A stretch of DNA of 64,000 nt. It comes from Candidatus Nitrospira nitrosa (GTDB lineage: Bacteria; Nitrospirota; Nitrospiria; Nitrospirales; Nitrospiraceae). Positions 44,236 through 53,267 of this stretch are shown here, piece after piece. The stretch lies in assembly GCF_001458735.1 (NCBI RefSeq), contig NZ_CZQA01000001.1, forward strand, positions 558,001 to 622,000. Reading direction: 5' to 3'. A program made the position numbers and the translations under genes. The number at the start of each line of letters is the position of its first letter. The stretch's first letter is position 1. The notes beneath the pieces are model-generated. The model was not told the origin of the DNA, ran no database searches, and saw nothing but the letters and a program-made list of their open reading frames with translations.

Positions 44236-46083
44236 TTAGGCGGCATCCAACATTTCTCTAACTTTCCCGATCAATCCGGTTTGGCGATACGGCTGCTGCA
44301 GGACAAACCGCTGATTGATTCGATGCTGTCGAATCGTTTCATCATCATAACTGGATAGAAACAATGCCTTCATTGTGGGCTGGAGGTCTAAAAGCCGGCG
44401 AGCCAATTCACGCCCACCGATCTCCGGCATGACCAATGGACTCACCGTAAGATGCACAATCCCCTGATACTGTTGTGTCAGCATCAGCGCTTCAACCGGT
44501 GAGGCGGCTTCCAGGACATGGTAGCGGTGCCGCTGCAAGACCGACTTCGCTAACTTTCGTTCAATTTCGTCTTCTTCCACCAGCAGGACGGTCTCTCCCC
44601 CCCTGGCCAACATAGACTTTGGAAGTGATTCCTCTTGTCCCTCTGGTACGGATGCAGCGGGAAAGGACAGGCGGACGACCGTCCCTTGCCCTGGCCGACT
44701 CTCCACACTAAGCCGACCTCCATGTTGTTTGACAATCCGAAAGACAGCGGTTAGTCCGAGTCCAATATTCATTTCCTTGGTTGAAAACAACGGCTCAAAC
44801 ATGTGGGCTTGGGTATCCAGGTTCATACCGGTTCCGGTATCGCTGATGGCAATCTCAATCTGAGAGGCCGCCGCACCGATCTGAGTTGTCTTGGCGGATT
44901 TCACTGGCGTTTCGATCGTCTTGACCTCGATCGTGAGCCGACCTCCATTCGGCATGGCATCCCTTGCATTCACGACCAGCTGAAAGAGGATGGTTTCTAA
45001 TCCCTCCCGATCAACTTCTATATGACTCACCTGGGGATCCAGCATGACTTTCAGTTCAATCTGCTCGGGTAGAAGATCAGCAATCATGCTACGTACATCA
45101 CCCAATACGGCATTGACCGACACCTTGTTTCTATCCGAACCTTTCTCAAGGTTCAGCGCAATGAGTTGTGCCGTGAGCGTAGCCGCCTGCTCTCCGACCT
45201 TAAACAGTTCATCAACCGTACCTCGAAGCGGGTCATGTTGCTGAAGGTGCGCCAACATAACACCCGTCTGTTTCCCAACCGCTGAAAACAGGGATCCAAA
45301 TTCCACCGCAATTCTCGCCGCGACTCGACCGACGGCCTCTAGTTTCTGCGTTTCCTGCAGCTGCCGCTCAAGCCCCTGACGGGTAAGTTGACCTTCTCGC
45401 AGATCCATTTTCGCCTTGGTCAGATCTGATTTTAATGCCGCGATCCTGGCCTCCAATTCTGTTTTCGCAGCGACCAGGCCCTCTTCGGTCTTCTTCAACC
45501 CTTCGACATCTTTTTGTAAGGAGTCTTTTTCCTGCCGGACAACCTCCGTATTTTCTAAAGCCACTCCATAGAAAACCGCCATCACGACCAGCACCGGGAT
45601 TCCCAACAACTGTCCGGTTACCGGCGCTCCCGTGTTGAGAATGCCTTCATACAGGACGACAGAATATCCGGCGCTCAAGAGCAAGGAGAGACCAAATAGA
45701 TGACTGAGTCGCCGAACGGAAGCCGCCAGTAACATAAGCACAAAATAGGTGATATAGAGATCAGATCGGGCATTCCCTGAAAGATAAATAGCAGCGGTCA
45801 CCAGAATCGTATCGAGGGTCACCAGCACGGACCCAAACCAGGCTGCGTCAAAAACGGTTCGAGGCAGCATGACCAGGGCAATGGCCCCAAGCCAGAGCCC
45901 CAGCACCAAGCTATTGGTAGTCACTCGGCTCAAAATGGGGTCTGCACCAAACAGGAGCTCATAGGACAAGATGATGGTGACCAGCCCCTGAAGGACAAGG
46001 TAGCGTGATCCCGAGTCCGTCAGCATCCGATAAAGTCTGTCTGGCGCTTGGGGGGAGTGAGATTGGGTCGAGCGAGTTCCCAT
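44236..46083 (-). CDS. Hybrid sensor histidine kinase homologue lacking both phosphorylation sites
   Basis: 615 residues. Six membrane helices (about 28-175), a coiled coil (180-245), a DHp-like region, an HATPase_c domain and a receiver domain. The H box reads AVGRVAARIAVEFGSLF with Val260 in place of the phospho-accepting His. The ATP-binding site is intact (N box VVNARDAM at 370-377, SDTGTGM, STKEMNIGLGLTAV). In the receiver the acidic pair VEEDE (502-506) is kept, but the phospho-Asp position is Ser548 (LTVSPLVMPEIGG) and the conserved Lys is Gln597 (LQQPY). SD GGAGGT before the ATG. Signalling by phosphotransfer seems impossible; a binding or regulatory role is likely. Confidence 0.88.
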   Translation of the reverse strand: MGTRSTQSHSPQAPDRLYRMLTDSGSRYLVLQGLVTIILSYELLFGADPILSRVTTNSLVLGLWLGAIALVMLPRTVFDAAWFGSVLVTLDTILVTAAIYLSGNARSDLYITYFVLMLLAASVRRLSHLFGLSLLLSAGYSVVLYEGILNTGAPVTGQLLGIPVLVVMAVFYGVALENTEVVRQEKDSLQKDVEGLKKTEEGLVAAKTELEARIAALKSDLTKAKMDLREGQLTRQGLERQLQETQKLEAVGRVAARIAVEFGSLFSAVGKQTGVMLAHLQQHDPLRGTVDELFKVGEQAATLTAQLIALNLEKGSDRNKVSVNAVLGDVRSMIADLLPEQIELKVMLDPQVSHIEVDREGLETILFQLVVNARDAMPNGGRLTIEVKTIETPVKSAKTTQIGAAASQIEIAISDTGTGMNLDTQAHMFEPLFSTKEMNIGLGLTAVFRIVKQHGGRLSVESRPGQGTVVRLSFPAASVPEGQEESLPKSMLARGGETVLLVEEDEIERKLAKSVLQRHRYHVLEAASPVEALMLTQQYQGIVHLTVSPLVMPEIGGRELARRLLDLQPTMKALFLSSYDDETIRQHRINQRFVLQQPYRQTGLIGKVREMLDAA

Positions 46084-46266
46084 GCTAGGTCTACCTCCAG
46101 AGGTGAGAATAGCGGGAAAACAGCAAATTGTGTGCCCCCCAGCTCGTGGTGAATTCTTCGATTTTCTGCCTGTGCCGCCCTGGCTTGGACCGCTTCCGGA
46201 CCATCACGGGACAAAATCGAACGGACACTGTCGGTCAAGAACGAACGTTTGAAGGGCACCTTTGGC

Positions 46267-47451
46267 CTATTGATGGAATGGAATGGCGGAGGGAGGTTTG
46301 CGGACTTGCGACAGGAATTGCTGAGCCGATGCGACTGCAGCTTCTCTTTCTGGAGCCGTAAACGTCACATGACCCATCTTCCTTCCCTGGCGAATCACCC
46401 GCTTTCCATACAGATGTACTGCGGCACCTGGGATGGAAAAGGTTCCCCGGCTTCTCTCACCGGACAGCACCGTGGTCACCTCGTCACCAAGGAGGTTCAC
46501 CATGACAGCAGGGGACAGGAGTCTCACTTCACCCAATGGAAGACCACACATCACGCGCACTTGCTGCTCAAACTGAGAGACGGTACAGGCATCCAATGTA
46601 TAGTGGCCGGAGTTATGCGGGCGCGGTGCAATTTCATTGATGAGAAGGCGACCGTCTTGGGCCTGAAAGAGCTCGATACAGAAGATTCCGACTCCATGCA
46701 GCTCAGCCACTGCCCGGACGGCAAGCTCACAGGCTGCCTCGGCGTCACTGGGGGAGATGGAAGCAGGAACGACGCTATCACGTAAAATCCCCTGCTCATG
46801 CCGATTCTCAACGACAGGATAGACTCGTGTTTCCCCGCTCGCACTTCTGACCACGAGGACCGAGAGCTCCCGCACAAACGAGACAAACTGTTCGGCAATC
46901 CACCTGACCCTGGTAGAGGATGTGGCAAGAATACGCTCAAACCGCTGGATATCAGAGGGCTCTCTAATCAGCCATTGCCCTTTCCCATCGTAACCACTCC
47001 TTGCCGTTTTACAGATCAGCGGAAGACCAAGGCGACTGATCACCTGATGAAGTTGATGCTCCGATGTCACTTCAGCAAAGTCAGGAAGGGGGAGCGAACA
47101 GGACGATAAAAACTGCTTCTGGGTAAGCCGGTCTTGAATGATGCGCAGGACGGCACTGGACGGACGCAGCGGCCGCTGTTGTTCAAGCCATTGACAGAGC
47201 TCGGCCGGGATATTTTCCCATTCGAGCGTTATGGCCTGAACCGTATCGATGAACCGCTCCCTAATGTCATGATCTGCGAAGGATGTAGAGAATGATTCGT
47301 CCGCAACCCGATGGGCGGGGGCATCGGGATCGGGATCCCAAATGGCAACCCGGTAGCCCATGCGACGAGCTGCTCCGGCGAACATCGCTCCGAGTTGCCC
47401 ACCACCAAGCACCCCCAGCATAGCCCCTGGGTCAAGTATCGTATGCATCAC
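46267..47451 (-). CDS. purK: N5-carboxyaminoimidazole ribonucleotide synthase
   Basis: ATP-grasp enzyme that carboxylates AIR to N5-CAIR in purine synthesis. [21 protein letters not shown] opens the pre-ATP-grasp domain; [65 protein letters not shown] follow. 394 residues is normal. Start overlaps the purE stop by four bases (ATGA). Confidence 0.95.
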   Translation of the reverse strand: MMHTILDPGAMLGVLGGGQLGAMFAGAARRMGYRVAIWDPDPDAPAHRVADESFSTSFADHDIRERFIDTVQAITLEWENIPAELCQWLEQQRPLRPSSAVLRIIQDRLTQKQFLSSCSLPLPDFAEVTSEHQLHQVISRLGLPLICKTARSGYDGKGQWLIREPSDIQRFERILATSSTRVRWIAEQFVSFVRELSVLVVRSASGETRVYPVVENRHEQGILRDSVVPASISPSDAEAACELAVRAVAELHGVGIFCIELFQAQDGRLLINEIAPRPHNSGHYTLDACTVSQFEQQVRVMCGLPLGEVRLLSPAVMVNLLGDEVTTVLSGERSRGTFSIPGAAVHLYGKRVIRQGRKMGHVTFTAPEREAAVASAQQFLSQVRKPPSAIPFHQ

Positions 47452-48038
47452 GGTCGCCGTTTGGTCGATGACACCTCTGACGTGTCACAACCGACTCCCT
47501 TCGCTTCAGGGGAGTGGAGAACCGTCTCTGTCTGAATACGCCGGTACGCAATCAGGCGCTCCGCTATGTCAGGACGGCTCCCTGAAAGGATCTGCGCGGC
47601 CAGGAGACCAGCATTTTCTGCACCACCGATCGCCACCGTTGCCACAGGAACACCTTTGGGCATCTGAACGATGGAGAGCAATGAATCTAAACCACGAAGG
47701 TTTTCCGTCGGAATCGGCACACCAATCACGGGGAGATGGGTCTTCGCAGCGAGCATTCCAGGAAGATGCGCCGCACCACCTGCCCCACCGATAATAACTT
47801 GAATACCTCGTTCCGGAGCCGTGGTGGCATATTCAAAGAGTCGATCTGGTGTCCGGTGCGCCGAAACAACAAGGAGTTCATACGGAATCCCCAATTCAGC
47901 TAAGATCGCCCCGGCTTTTTCAAGTATAGGAAAGTCCGACTTACTACCTCCTAATACTCCAACAATCGGCCGACCACCCAGCGCTTTCGCACGGGTGCTG
48001 ACCTGAGATTGTCGTACCGGCAGCTTACGCTTACCCAT
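47448..48038 (-). CDS. purE: N5-carboxyaminoimidazole ribonucleotide mutase
   Basis: Moves the carboxyl group of N5-CAIR to give CAIR. Signature [78 protein letters not shown]. 196 residues with a basic N-terminal extension and a 25-residue C-terminal tail beyond the usual 160-170. The ATG is fixed by GGAGG a few bases upstream; the frame is open a little further. Operon purE-purK. Confidence 0.95.
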   Translation of the reverse strand: MGKRKLPVRQSQVSTRAKALGGRPIVGVLGGSKSDFPILEKAGAILAELGIPYELLVVSAHRTPDRLFEYATTAPERGIQVIIGGAGGAAHLPGMLAAKTHLPVIGVPIPTENLRGLDSLLSIVQMPKGVPVATVAIGGAENAGLLAAQILSGSRPDIAERLIAYRRIQTETVLHSPEAKGVGCDTSEVSSTKRRP

Positions 48039-48268
48039 ACCCTCCGCCTCCTTTGAGTAGACAGAACACACACCAATAGCAGCTTGATAGCGGCACCATA
48101 GCGAGTCCGCCGAACCGGGTCAAGACAATCCACCCACAAGGACCCCGCGAGTACCAGCTTGGTACTGAGTACTTAGGAGAATCCCAGCTTAGACATTCAA
48201 GATGTGATGCCGTAAGCGGTCAGCTTAACGCTGATTGGTTTACATTCGGCCGGAGGGTTCAAATAAAA

Positions 48269-48295
48269 TGGCCCAGGGGGGATTCCCCTGGGCCA
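48269..48295 (-). terminator. Rho-independent terminator of the TolC/ABC/HlyD operon
   Basis: Strong hairpin TGGCCCAGGGG ... CCCCTGGGCCA with a 5-base loop. Read leftward it is followed by TTTTATTT, fitting an end for the operon whose last gene stops 36 bases earlier. Confidence 0.8.
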
Positions 48296-48331
48296 TTGTT
48301 CTGAGGATCTCGGCGCCGCGGCGCCATTCAC

Positions 48332-49777
48332 TTACTTAGCGGCAGGCGCTGCCACCTTCGGCGCGAACATTTCAAACAGACTCGGCTCACGCTCCAGATA
48401 GTCAGGTGGGAAGAAGTTGAATCGCCGCCACAGTTCGTACCAGAGCGGAACACGATTCATAACCACCCAACCCAGCACCTTTGTTCCCTGTCTTACCTGA
48501 GTTTGCTCAGGCCATGGCTGAGGATCATCTGGGTCCGGAACCACCCAGAATCGGTAGTTCCCCTTACCATCATCGATCTGGTCAACTACCTTGATGATAC
48601 CTCCACGGGTGCCAGCCATTAGGCCGGGCCAAGCCGGCAGCGGAATAGCCGGAACCCCGAAGAAGAGAATCCGCACCTTGCGCCCAGGCTTCAGGAGGGG
48701 AGAATCCAACCCTTCAGCCTTCATTTCAATAGCTGGATCGGCAGCGAGGGGAGAGATGGTGACCAAATTATCTCCCTGCTTGACCGTCTCATTGATACCA
48801 ACTTTCGCCATCTTGACGACCGTGCCGTCCATAGGGGCAAAAAGTTTTGCTGCTTCAATACGTTGCTGAACCCCCTGTTGCCGATAAGCGATGTCCGCCA
48901 ACGATTCGGTGGCCTTCGCAGCTTCAGCAACCGCGGAATCGCGGGATGCGATTGCATCCATCAGCCTCTGATTGACATCCGCTGAGACTTGATCACGACC
49001 AAAGCTCAGCGATGACCTGGCCTGCTCGGCACCCTGCAAACTCGCCTGTGCCGCCTGCAAGCCTGCCTTGGTCCCGATCTCGGTTTGGATCGTCAACTCA
49101 AGTTCACGTTGGGAGACCAACCCTTCCCGAACTAGTTGCCGATGGCGGTCGACATTGAGTTGGGCTGTGTGCACGTCGATCTTGTACTGCTCAACCTTCT
49201 GTTGAGCCTCACGCACTTTATTGTCTGCCTCAACAACCCGCGCCTCTGCTGAAGGAACAGCCGCCTGGACCAGTTTCTTCATCTCACCGATTCGCCGGTT
49301 CAACTGGTCTGCCCTGGCCAATGCCGCTTGCTTGGTTTTCTCCAAGGCGTCTTTTCTCTGCTCAAACAGAGGAAGGATCTCTGGGGCCATAAAGGTCGGA
49401 TCGTAATCTTCAAGCTCACCGACAAGTTCACCCTTTTTAACCTTCACACCTTCATAAATGTGCCACGCCTTGATCCGACCAGTAATTCGAGATTCAATAT
49501 TCTGGGGCCGATCATAGGGAGTATAGGCAGAAACCTTGCCGGACGCTTGAATCGTTTGTGTCCAGGGGACAAACTCAAGGACGATCAGAAACAAGAGAAG
49601 AATTGTGAGAATGGCACGGGACGCCGTAAACATCCCTCGTGGTATTTGCACAGCCTGCCAGCAAGGCAACTTTGCCAATGCCGGGCCTTGTTCAATCGTG
49701 ATCGCTGCCAAGCCGACCCCTCGTTGAACCAGCGCACGCTCACCGTTACTATCATGACCGCTACCTAGGCTAGCCAT
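48332..49777 (-). CDS. HlyD-type membrane fusion (periplasmic adaptor) protein
   Basis: 481 residues. One N-terminal membrane helix (AILTILLLFLIVLEFVPW), a lipoyl/barrel half (SGKVSAYTPYDRPQNIESRITGRIKAW, VKVKKGELVGELEDYDP), a long coiled-coil hairpin (about 130-305) and the return barrel (FAPMDGTVVKMAKVGINETVKQGDNLVTI). This bridges an inner-membrane exporter to an outer-membrane TolC channel. It lies 48 bases after the ABC gene, the last of five genes in the same direction. GGAGG precedes the ATG. The C-terminal WYELWRRFNFFPPDY tail is distinctive. Confidence 0.88.
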   Translation of the reverse strand: MASLGSGHDSNGERALVQRGVGLAAITIEQGPALAKLPCWQAVQIPRGMFTASRAILTILLLFLIVLEFVPWTQTIQASGKVSAYTPYDRPQNIESRITGRIKAWHIYEGVKVKKGELVGELEDYDPTFMAPEILPLFEQRKDALEKTKQAALARADQLNRRIGEMKKLVQAAVPSAEARVVEADNKVREAQQKVEQYKIDVHTAQLNVDRHRQLVREGLVSQRELELTIQTEIGTKAGLQAAQASLQGAEQARSSLSFGRDQVSADVNQRLMDAIASRDSAVAEAAKATESLADIAYRQQGVQQRIEAAKLFAPMDGTVVKMAKVGINETVKQGDNLVTISPLAADPAIEMKAEGLDSPLLKPGRKVRILFFGVPAIPLPAWPGLMAGTRGGIIKVVDQIDDGKGNYRFWVVPDPDDPQPWPEQTQVRQGTKVLGWVVMNRVPLWYELWRRFNFFPPDYLEREPSLFEMFAPKVAAPAAK

Positions 49778-49825
49778 GGAGCCTCCATAATAAAAGTACT
49801 GCTATGAATTGGCCGTTTCAACGAC

Positions 49826-51502
49826 TTACGCATGAGTATGATGCAACATGATACGACGATCAGCATGATCCGTTAGATTTGGATCGGTCGACACAAAGAT
49901 GACCGACCAGGCCTCATCCTTCGAGCAAAGCCGTCGTAAAATGCGCTCGCGCAATGATGGCTCAAGCGAATGAATCAGCCCATCAAACACGAGCACTTGT
50001 GGACGACCGAGAATCGCACGGGCCAGAAGAATCTGGACCACGTGAGTTGGCGACAACGACTCTCCGAGTGCGGAGACCTCGGACTTCACCCCGCGCGGAA
50101 GGCCTTCGATATCTTCTTCCAACTCCGTGAAGCGGAGCGCCCAGTTCAGGTCATCATAGGTGACATAGGACCGGCCCATTACAATATTTTCTTCGATCGT
50201 GCCCTTAACGAGGGACAACTGCGAGTCAATCATGACACTGCGGCACTGATTGATCGCGCTGGGATCGATGTAGCGAAGATCGACACCATTATATTGCACA
50301 ACGCCACCGGTCGGTACTTCAAGTCCACCAAGCACTCTTGCCAATGCCGTTTTTGCAGCCGTGGTTTTAGCATATATCCCAAGCTTCTCACCGGGGGCCA
50401 CATCCAGATTGAAGCCATCGAACACCGCCACGCCACTGTGAACCAGACTCACCCCTTTGCAGGTCACGCGAACCCCTTGACCGAGGTGCTTTGGCAGAGC
50501 CACGGTAGATTCGGTGGACACGTAATCCTGTTCCTGACTAAACACCTCATCAAGGTGGGTCAGCGAAGCAAAGAAATAATAGATGTACCCCATGTTCTTG
50601 ATCAGCGAGTCAAAATTGATGACCAGGGCGCTGACGACCGCTTGAACTGCGACCAGCTGCCCAAGTGTCAATTGTCCTGAGGCCAAGAGCGAGCCTGAGA
50701 TGGAGAGCGCACCGGCCTGTGCAATGGCTTGTCCGGCCACAGACCCGATATACTGCCGCACCAACACGGCAAACCGTGCTTTCCGAGCTTCGACATACCT
50801 GGTGACCAATGCATCGGTCTTCTGGATAAGAAACGGCTTACTGTCGGTCGCCTTTAACTGTAAGGCGTTCCGCGAAACCTCTTGGATGAAATTGAAGACA
50901 TCGTACTTGGCGTGAGACATCTCCAGGGTTCTTTTCAGCGCACCACGGGAGAGTACGAAGAACGTGATCGCAAAGCCAGTCATGAGCATGAGGTTGTAAA
51001 TGAGAAAATAGGGATGGTACACGACCAGCATGATCATCCCGACCGATCCGCCGACCACCACGTTCAACAGATCGATGAGCAGCGTTGAAAGCGCCCGCTG
51101 CATGAAGACCGTTTCGATAAAGTAGTTCGCAATTTCCGGACGGGCTCCTTTAAATCGATTACGAGGCAATGCCTCAACCATCGCCACCGCCACGCGGGCA
51201 AAGATTCTGCGCTGGACGACGTCCACGGCATAAAAATGAAAGGTCTTGAACAGACCGACGAACAGGAGCACCGAGAACATCACCGCCGTCAAGGTATAAA
51301 TCATGACCGGTTGAATCGCATAGGAAAAGGTGCTGACCAATTCCTGTACGGTCAACGGAATGATAAGGGAGAAAAAGCCAACCGCAAGGGCGTAGGAGAA
51401 AAGAAGACTCATAATCTTTTTCTCAGCCCGGATGGCCACGGACAACTGTTTCATCAGCGCTTCGAACAGGCCCCTATAACCTTCGCCCTGAGGTTCCTTC
51501 AT
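49826..51502 (-). CDS. Type I exporter-like ABC protein with degenerate ATPase domain
   Basis: About 558 residues: six membrane helices (30-310) and a C-terminal nucleotide-binding domain. Walker A reads AKTTAAKT instead of GxxGxGK[ST] (glycines lost, Lys-Thr kept), the signature LSGGQ is LSPTH, the Walker B Glu is Gly (QVLVFDG) and the H-loop His is replaced (FVSTD). Hydrolysis of ATP is therefore very unlikely. No peptidase or CLD domain at the N-terminus. It sits between three TolC genes and the HlyD gene, where a type I secretion ATPase would be expected. It may act as a passive scaffold or need another ATPase. Confidence 0.88.
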   Translation of the reverse strand: MKEPQGEGYRGLFEALMKQLSVAIRAEKKIMSLLFSYALAVGFFSLIIPLTVQELVSTFSYAIQPVMIYTLTAVMFSVLLFVGLFKTFHFYAVDVVQRRIFARVAVAMVEALPRNRFKGARPEIANYFIETVFMQRALSTLLIDLLNVVVGGSVGMIMLVVYHPYFLIYNLMLMTGFAITFFVLSRGALKRTLEMSHAKYDVFNFIQEVSRNALQLKATDSKPFLIQKTDALVTRYVEARKARFAVLVRQYIGSVAGQAIAQAGALSISGSLLASGQLTLGQLVAVQAVVSALVINFDSLIKNMGYIYYFFASLTHLDEVFSQEQDYVSTESTVALPKHLGQGVRVTCKGVSLVHSGVAVFDGFNLDVAPGEKLGIYAKTTAAKTALARVLGGLEVPTGGVVQYNGVDLRYIDPSAINQCRSVMIDSQLSLVKGTIEENIVMGRSYVTYDDLNWALRFTELEEDIEGLPRGVKSEVSALGESLSPTHVVQILLARAILGRPQVLVFDGLIHSLEPSLRERILRRLCSKDEAWSVIFVSTDPNLTDHADRRIMLHHTHA

Positions 51503-51643
51503 GAGCACCCCCAGTAATATGTCAGAATGTGAATCATCGGCCCCTTTCCAACTCTTGTATACAACGAAAAATACGCTATTCTTTGATCAAGATCCAAGCC
51601 CACCAAATGAACTATGTGGTACTACCAGCTACATCAGGAGTCA

Positions 51644-53242
51644 TTAATCACGTCCTGGGAGTTTTCGTCCGGATGAACCCGCTGATTGTACCTGGTCCCC
51701 ATACTTGGCAAGCACACTGTCCGCCAAAGGCTTCGACAAGGCTCCTCTCGCCCAGAGCATCCCTCCACGAGCCACGGCATAGTCGGCTTGTGCACGGTAG
51801 AGCTCGTACGCTGCCTGAACCACCGCACGCTCTCGCAGGTTGACGAAGAGCACGCTCGTGGCTCCCATGTTAAATCTCGCTCGTTCGCCTTCTTCCAAGG
51901 TCTTGGCCAAGCGCAACGCCTCGGTCGAAGCTTTGACTCGATCTCTGGCCCTCACGATGGCCGAGAGCCAGTTATCTACCTCGATCTGAACCTGGCGCTC
52001 GGTGTAGGCCTGCTTATATGCCAACCGTGTCTGCTCTGCCTCTGCATGAAGAACTTTCCCTCTCGCAGCGCGATTGAACAACGGCATGCTGAACAGAGCA
52101 GCCATTCGATAGCCGATCCCACCGACCCAATAGATGGCGCCGATCGCCGGACCACCTTCAACTGAGAGCTTTGGAAGGAGGCCATTCTTGGCGAGTTTCA
52201 GGTCGATATTGTTCAACCTAGCTTCAATGTAGAGATCGCGCACTTCCGGACGATCCTCCGCAGCTTCCACCTTAAAGGCCGCGACATCCTCTTCGCTTGG
52301 TAATGGCGTTTCACCCTGAAACTCTGGAGCCCATTCCGGTCTCGGCGTCACCGGTTCCCCGTTTTCCCAGAGAAAGAGGGCGAGTTTATATTGTTCGTAC
52401 TCCACCTTCCGTTGCGCGGCAATGGCAGCCTCACGACGCCGCTGAACTTCTTCCCGGGCTTCGACCACGTCGATCGGAGCGACCGCGCCGGATTTGGCTC
52501 GGCCCTCCACCATACGATAGCGTTCCTCCGCGATCGCCAGCGTACGCTTAACCACATCGGCCTGCTTGACGACAACCTGCCAATCCCAGTATTGAACCGC
52601 CCCAGCAAGATAAAGATCCTGCCGTTTCTGAGCCACCTTCACTTCCGCTTGTGGTCCAGCGAGTTCCGCCTGCTGGAGCTGGGCATACTCTTCATTAATC
52701 ATGAACCCCCGCAGGAGATTAATCTTTCCACCGACTATGCCCATTTGCTGCGGATAGAACAGTTGAAAGTCTTGAGGGACCGCAATCGCAGGACTCTGGA
52801 CGTTGCGTTCATCGATAATAGGGTAGGCTCTGTTCCCCTCAAGCGTTGCACGATCGCCGAAAACGTTACGGATGCCGCCGAAGAGCTCCAAGCCCCAGGG
52901 GTGCCCGATCTTGAGCATGGTATCGACATAGCCAGCACTTAGGCTATTCAGACCTGTCGCATTCGTCAGATTGTAGGTTTGATACCGATCGTACTCGATT
53001 TCGTTTCGAAATTTCGGCTCCCAGGCACCTAGTGCTTTGAGAATTTTTGCCCGAGCCTGCGCTCGCTCCAGTCCGACGGCCCTGAGCAGCGGATGAGTCA
53101 ACTCAATCCTGGCCAATACCTCTTCAATGGTCAGGGGAGCGGTGCGAGTTGACTGAGCCTGCATGACACTGGAGTCGAGCACCGGTTCCCCCAGTGCGAT
53201 CGCCGGCACCATCATCAACGAGAACAACAAGAGAAAGATCAA
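51644..53242 (-). CDS. TolC-family outer-membrane efflux protein, third of three
   Basis: 532 residues beginning at TTG, preceded by the AAAGGAGCATC leader shared by all three copies. Signal peptide FLLLFSLMMVPAIALG, then QAQSTRTAPLTIEEVLARIELTHPLL, ERAQARAKILKALGAW, two OEP repeats with helical hairpins and RFNMGATSVLFVNLRERAVV near the end. TolC proteins are trimeric outer-membrane channel-tunnels. It is the most divergent of the three in its front barrel part (ATGLNSLSAGYVDTMLKIGH) and stands 140 bases before the ABC gene. Confidence 0.9.
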   Translation of the reverse strand: MIFLLLFSLMMVPAIALGEPVLDSSVMQAQSTRTAPLTIEEVLARIELTHPLLRAVGLERAQARAKILKALGAWEPKFRNEIEYDRYQTYNLTNATGLNSLSAGYVDTMLKIGHPWGLELFGGIRNVFGDRATLEGNRAYPIIDERNVQSPAIAVPQDFQLFYPQQMGIVGGKINLLRGFMINEEYAQLQQAELAGPQAEVKVAQKRQDLYLAGAVQYWDWQVVVKQADVVKRTLAIAEERYRMVEGRAKSGAVAPIDVVEAREEVQRRREAAIAAQRKVEYEQYKLALFLWENGEPVTPRPEWAPEFQGETPLPSEEDVAAFKVEAAEDRPEVRDLYIEARLNNIDLKLAKNGLLPKLSVEGGPAIGAIYWVGGIGYRMAALFSMPLFNRAARGKVLHAEAEQTRLAYKQAYTERQVQIEVDNWLSAIVRARDRVKASTEALRLAKTLEEGERARFNMGATSVLFVNLRERAVVQAAYELYRAQADYAVARGGMLWARGALSKPLADSVLAKYGDQVQSAGSSGRKLPGRD

Positions 53243-53267
53243 GGAATGATGCTCCTTTGTTGCGGAA

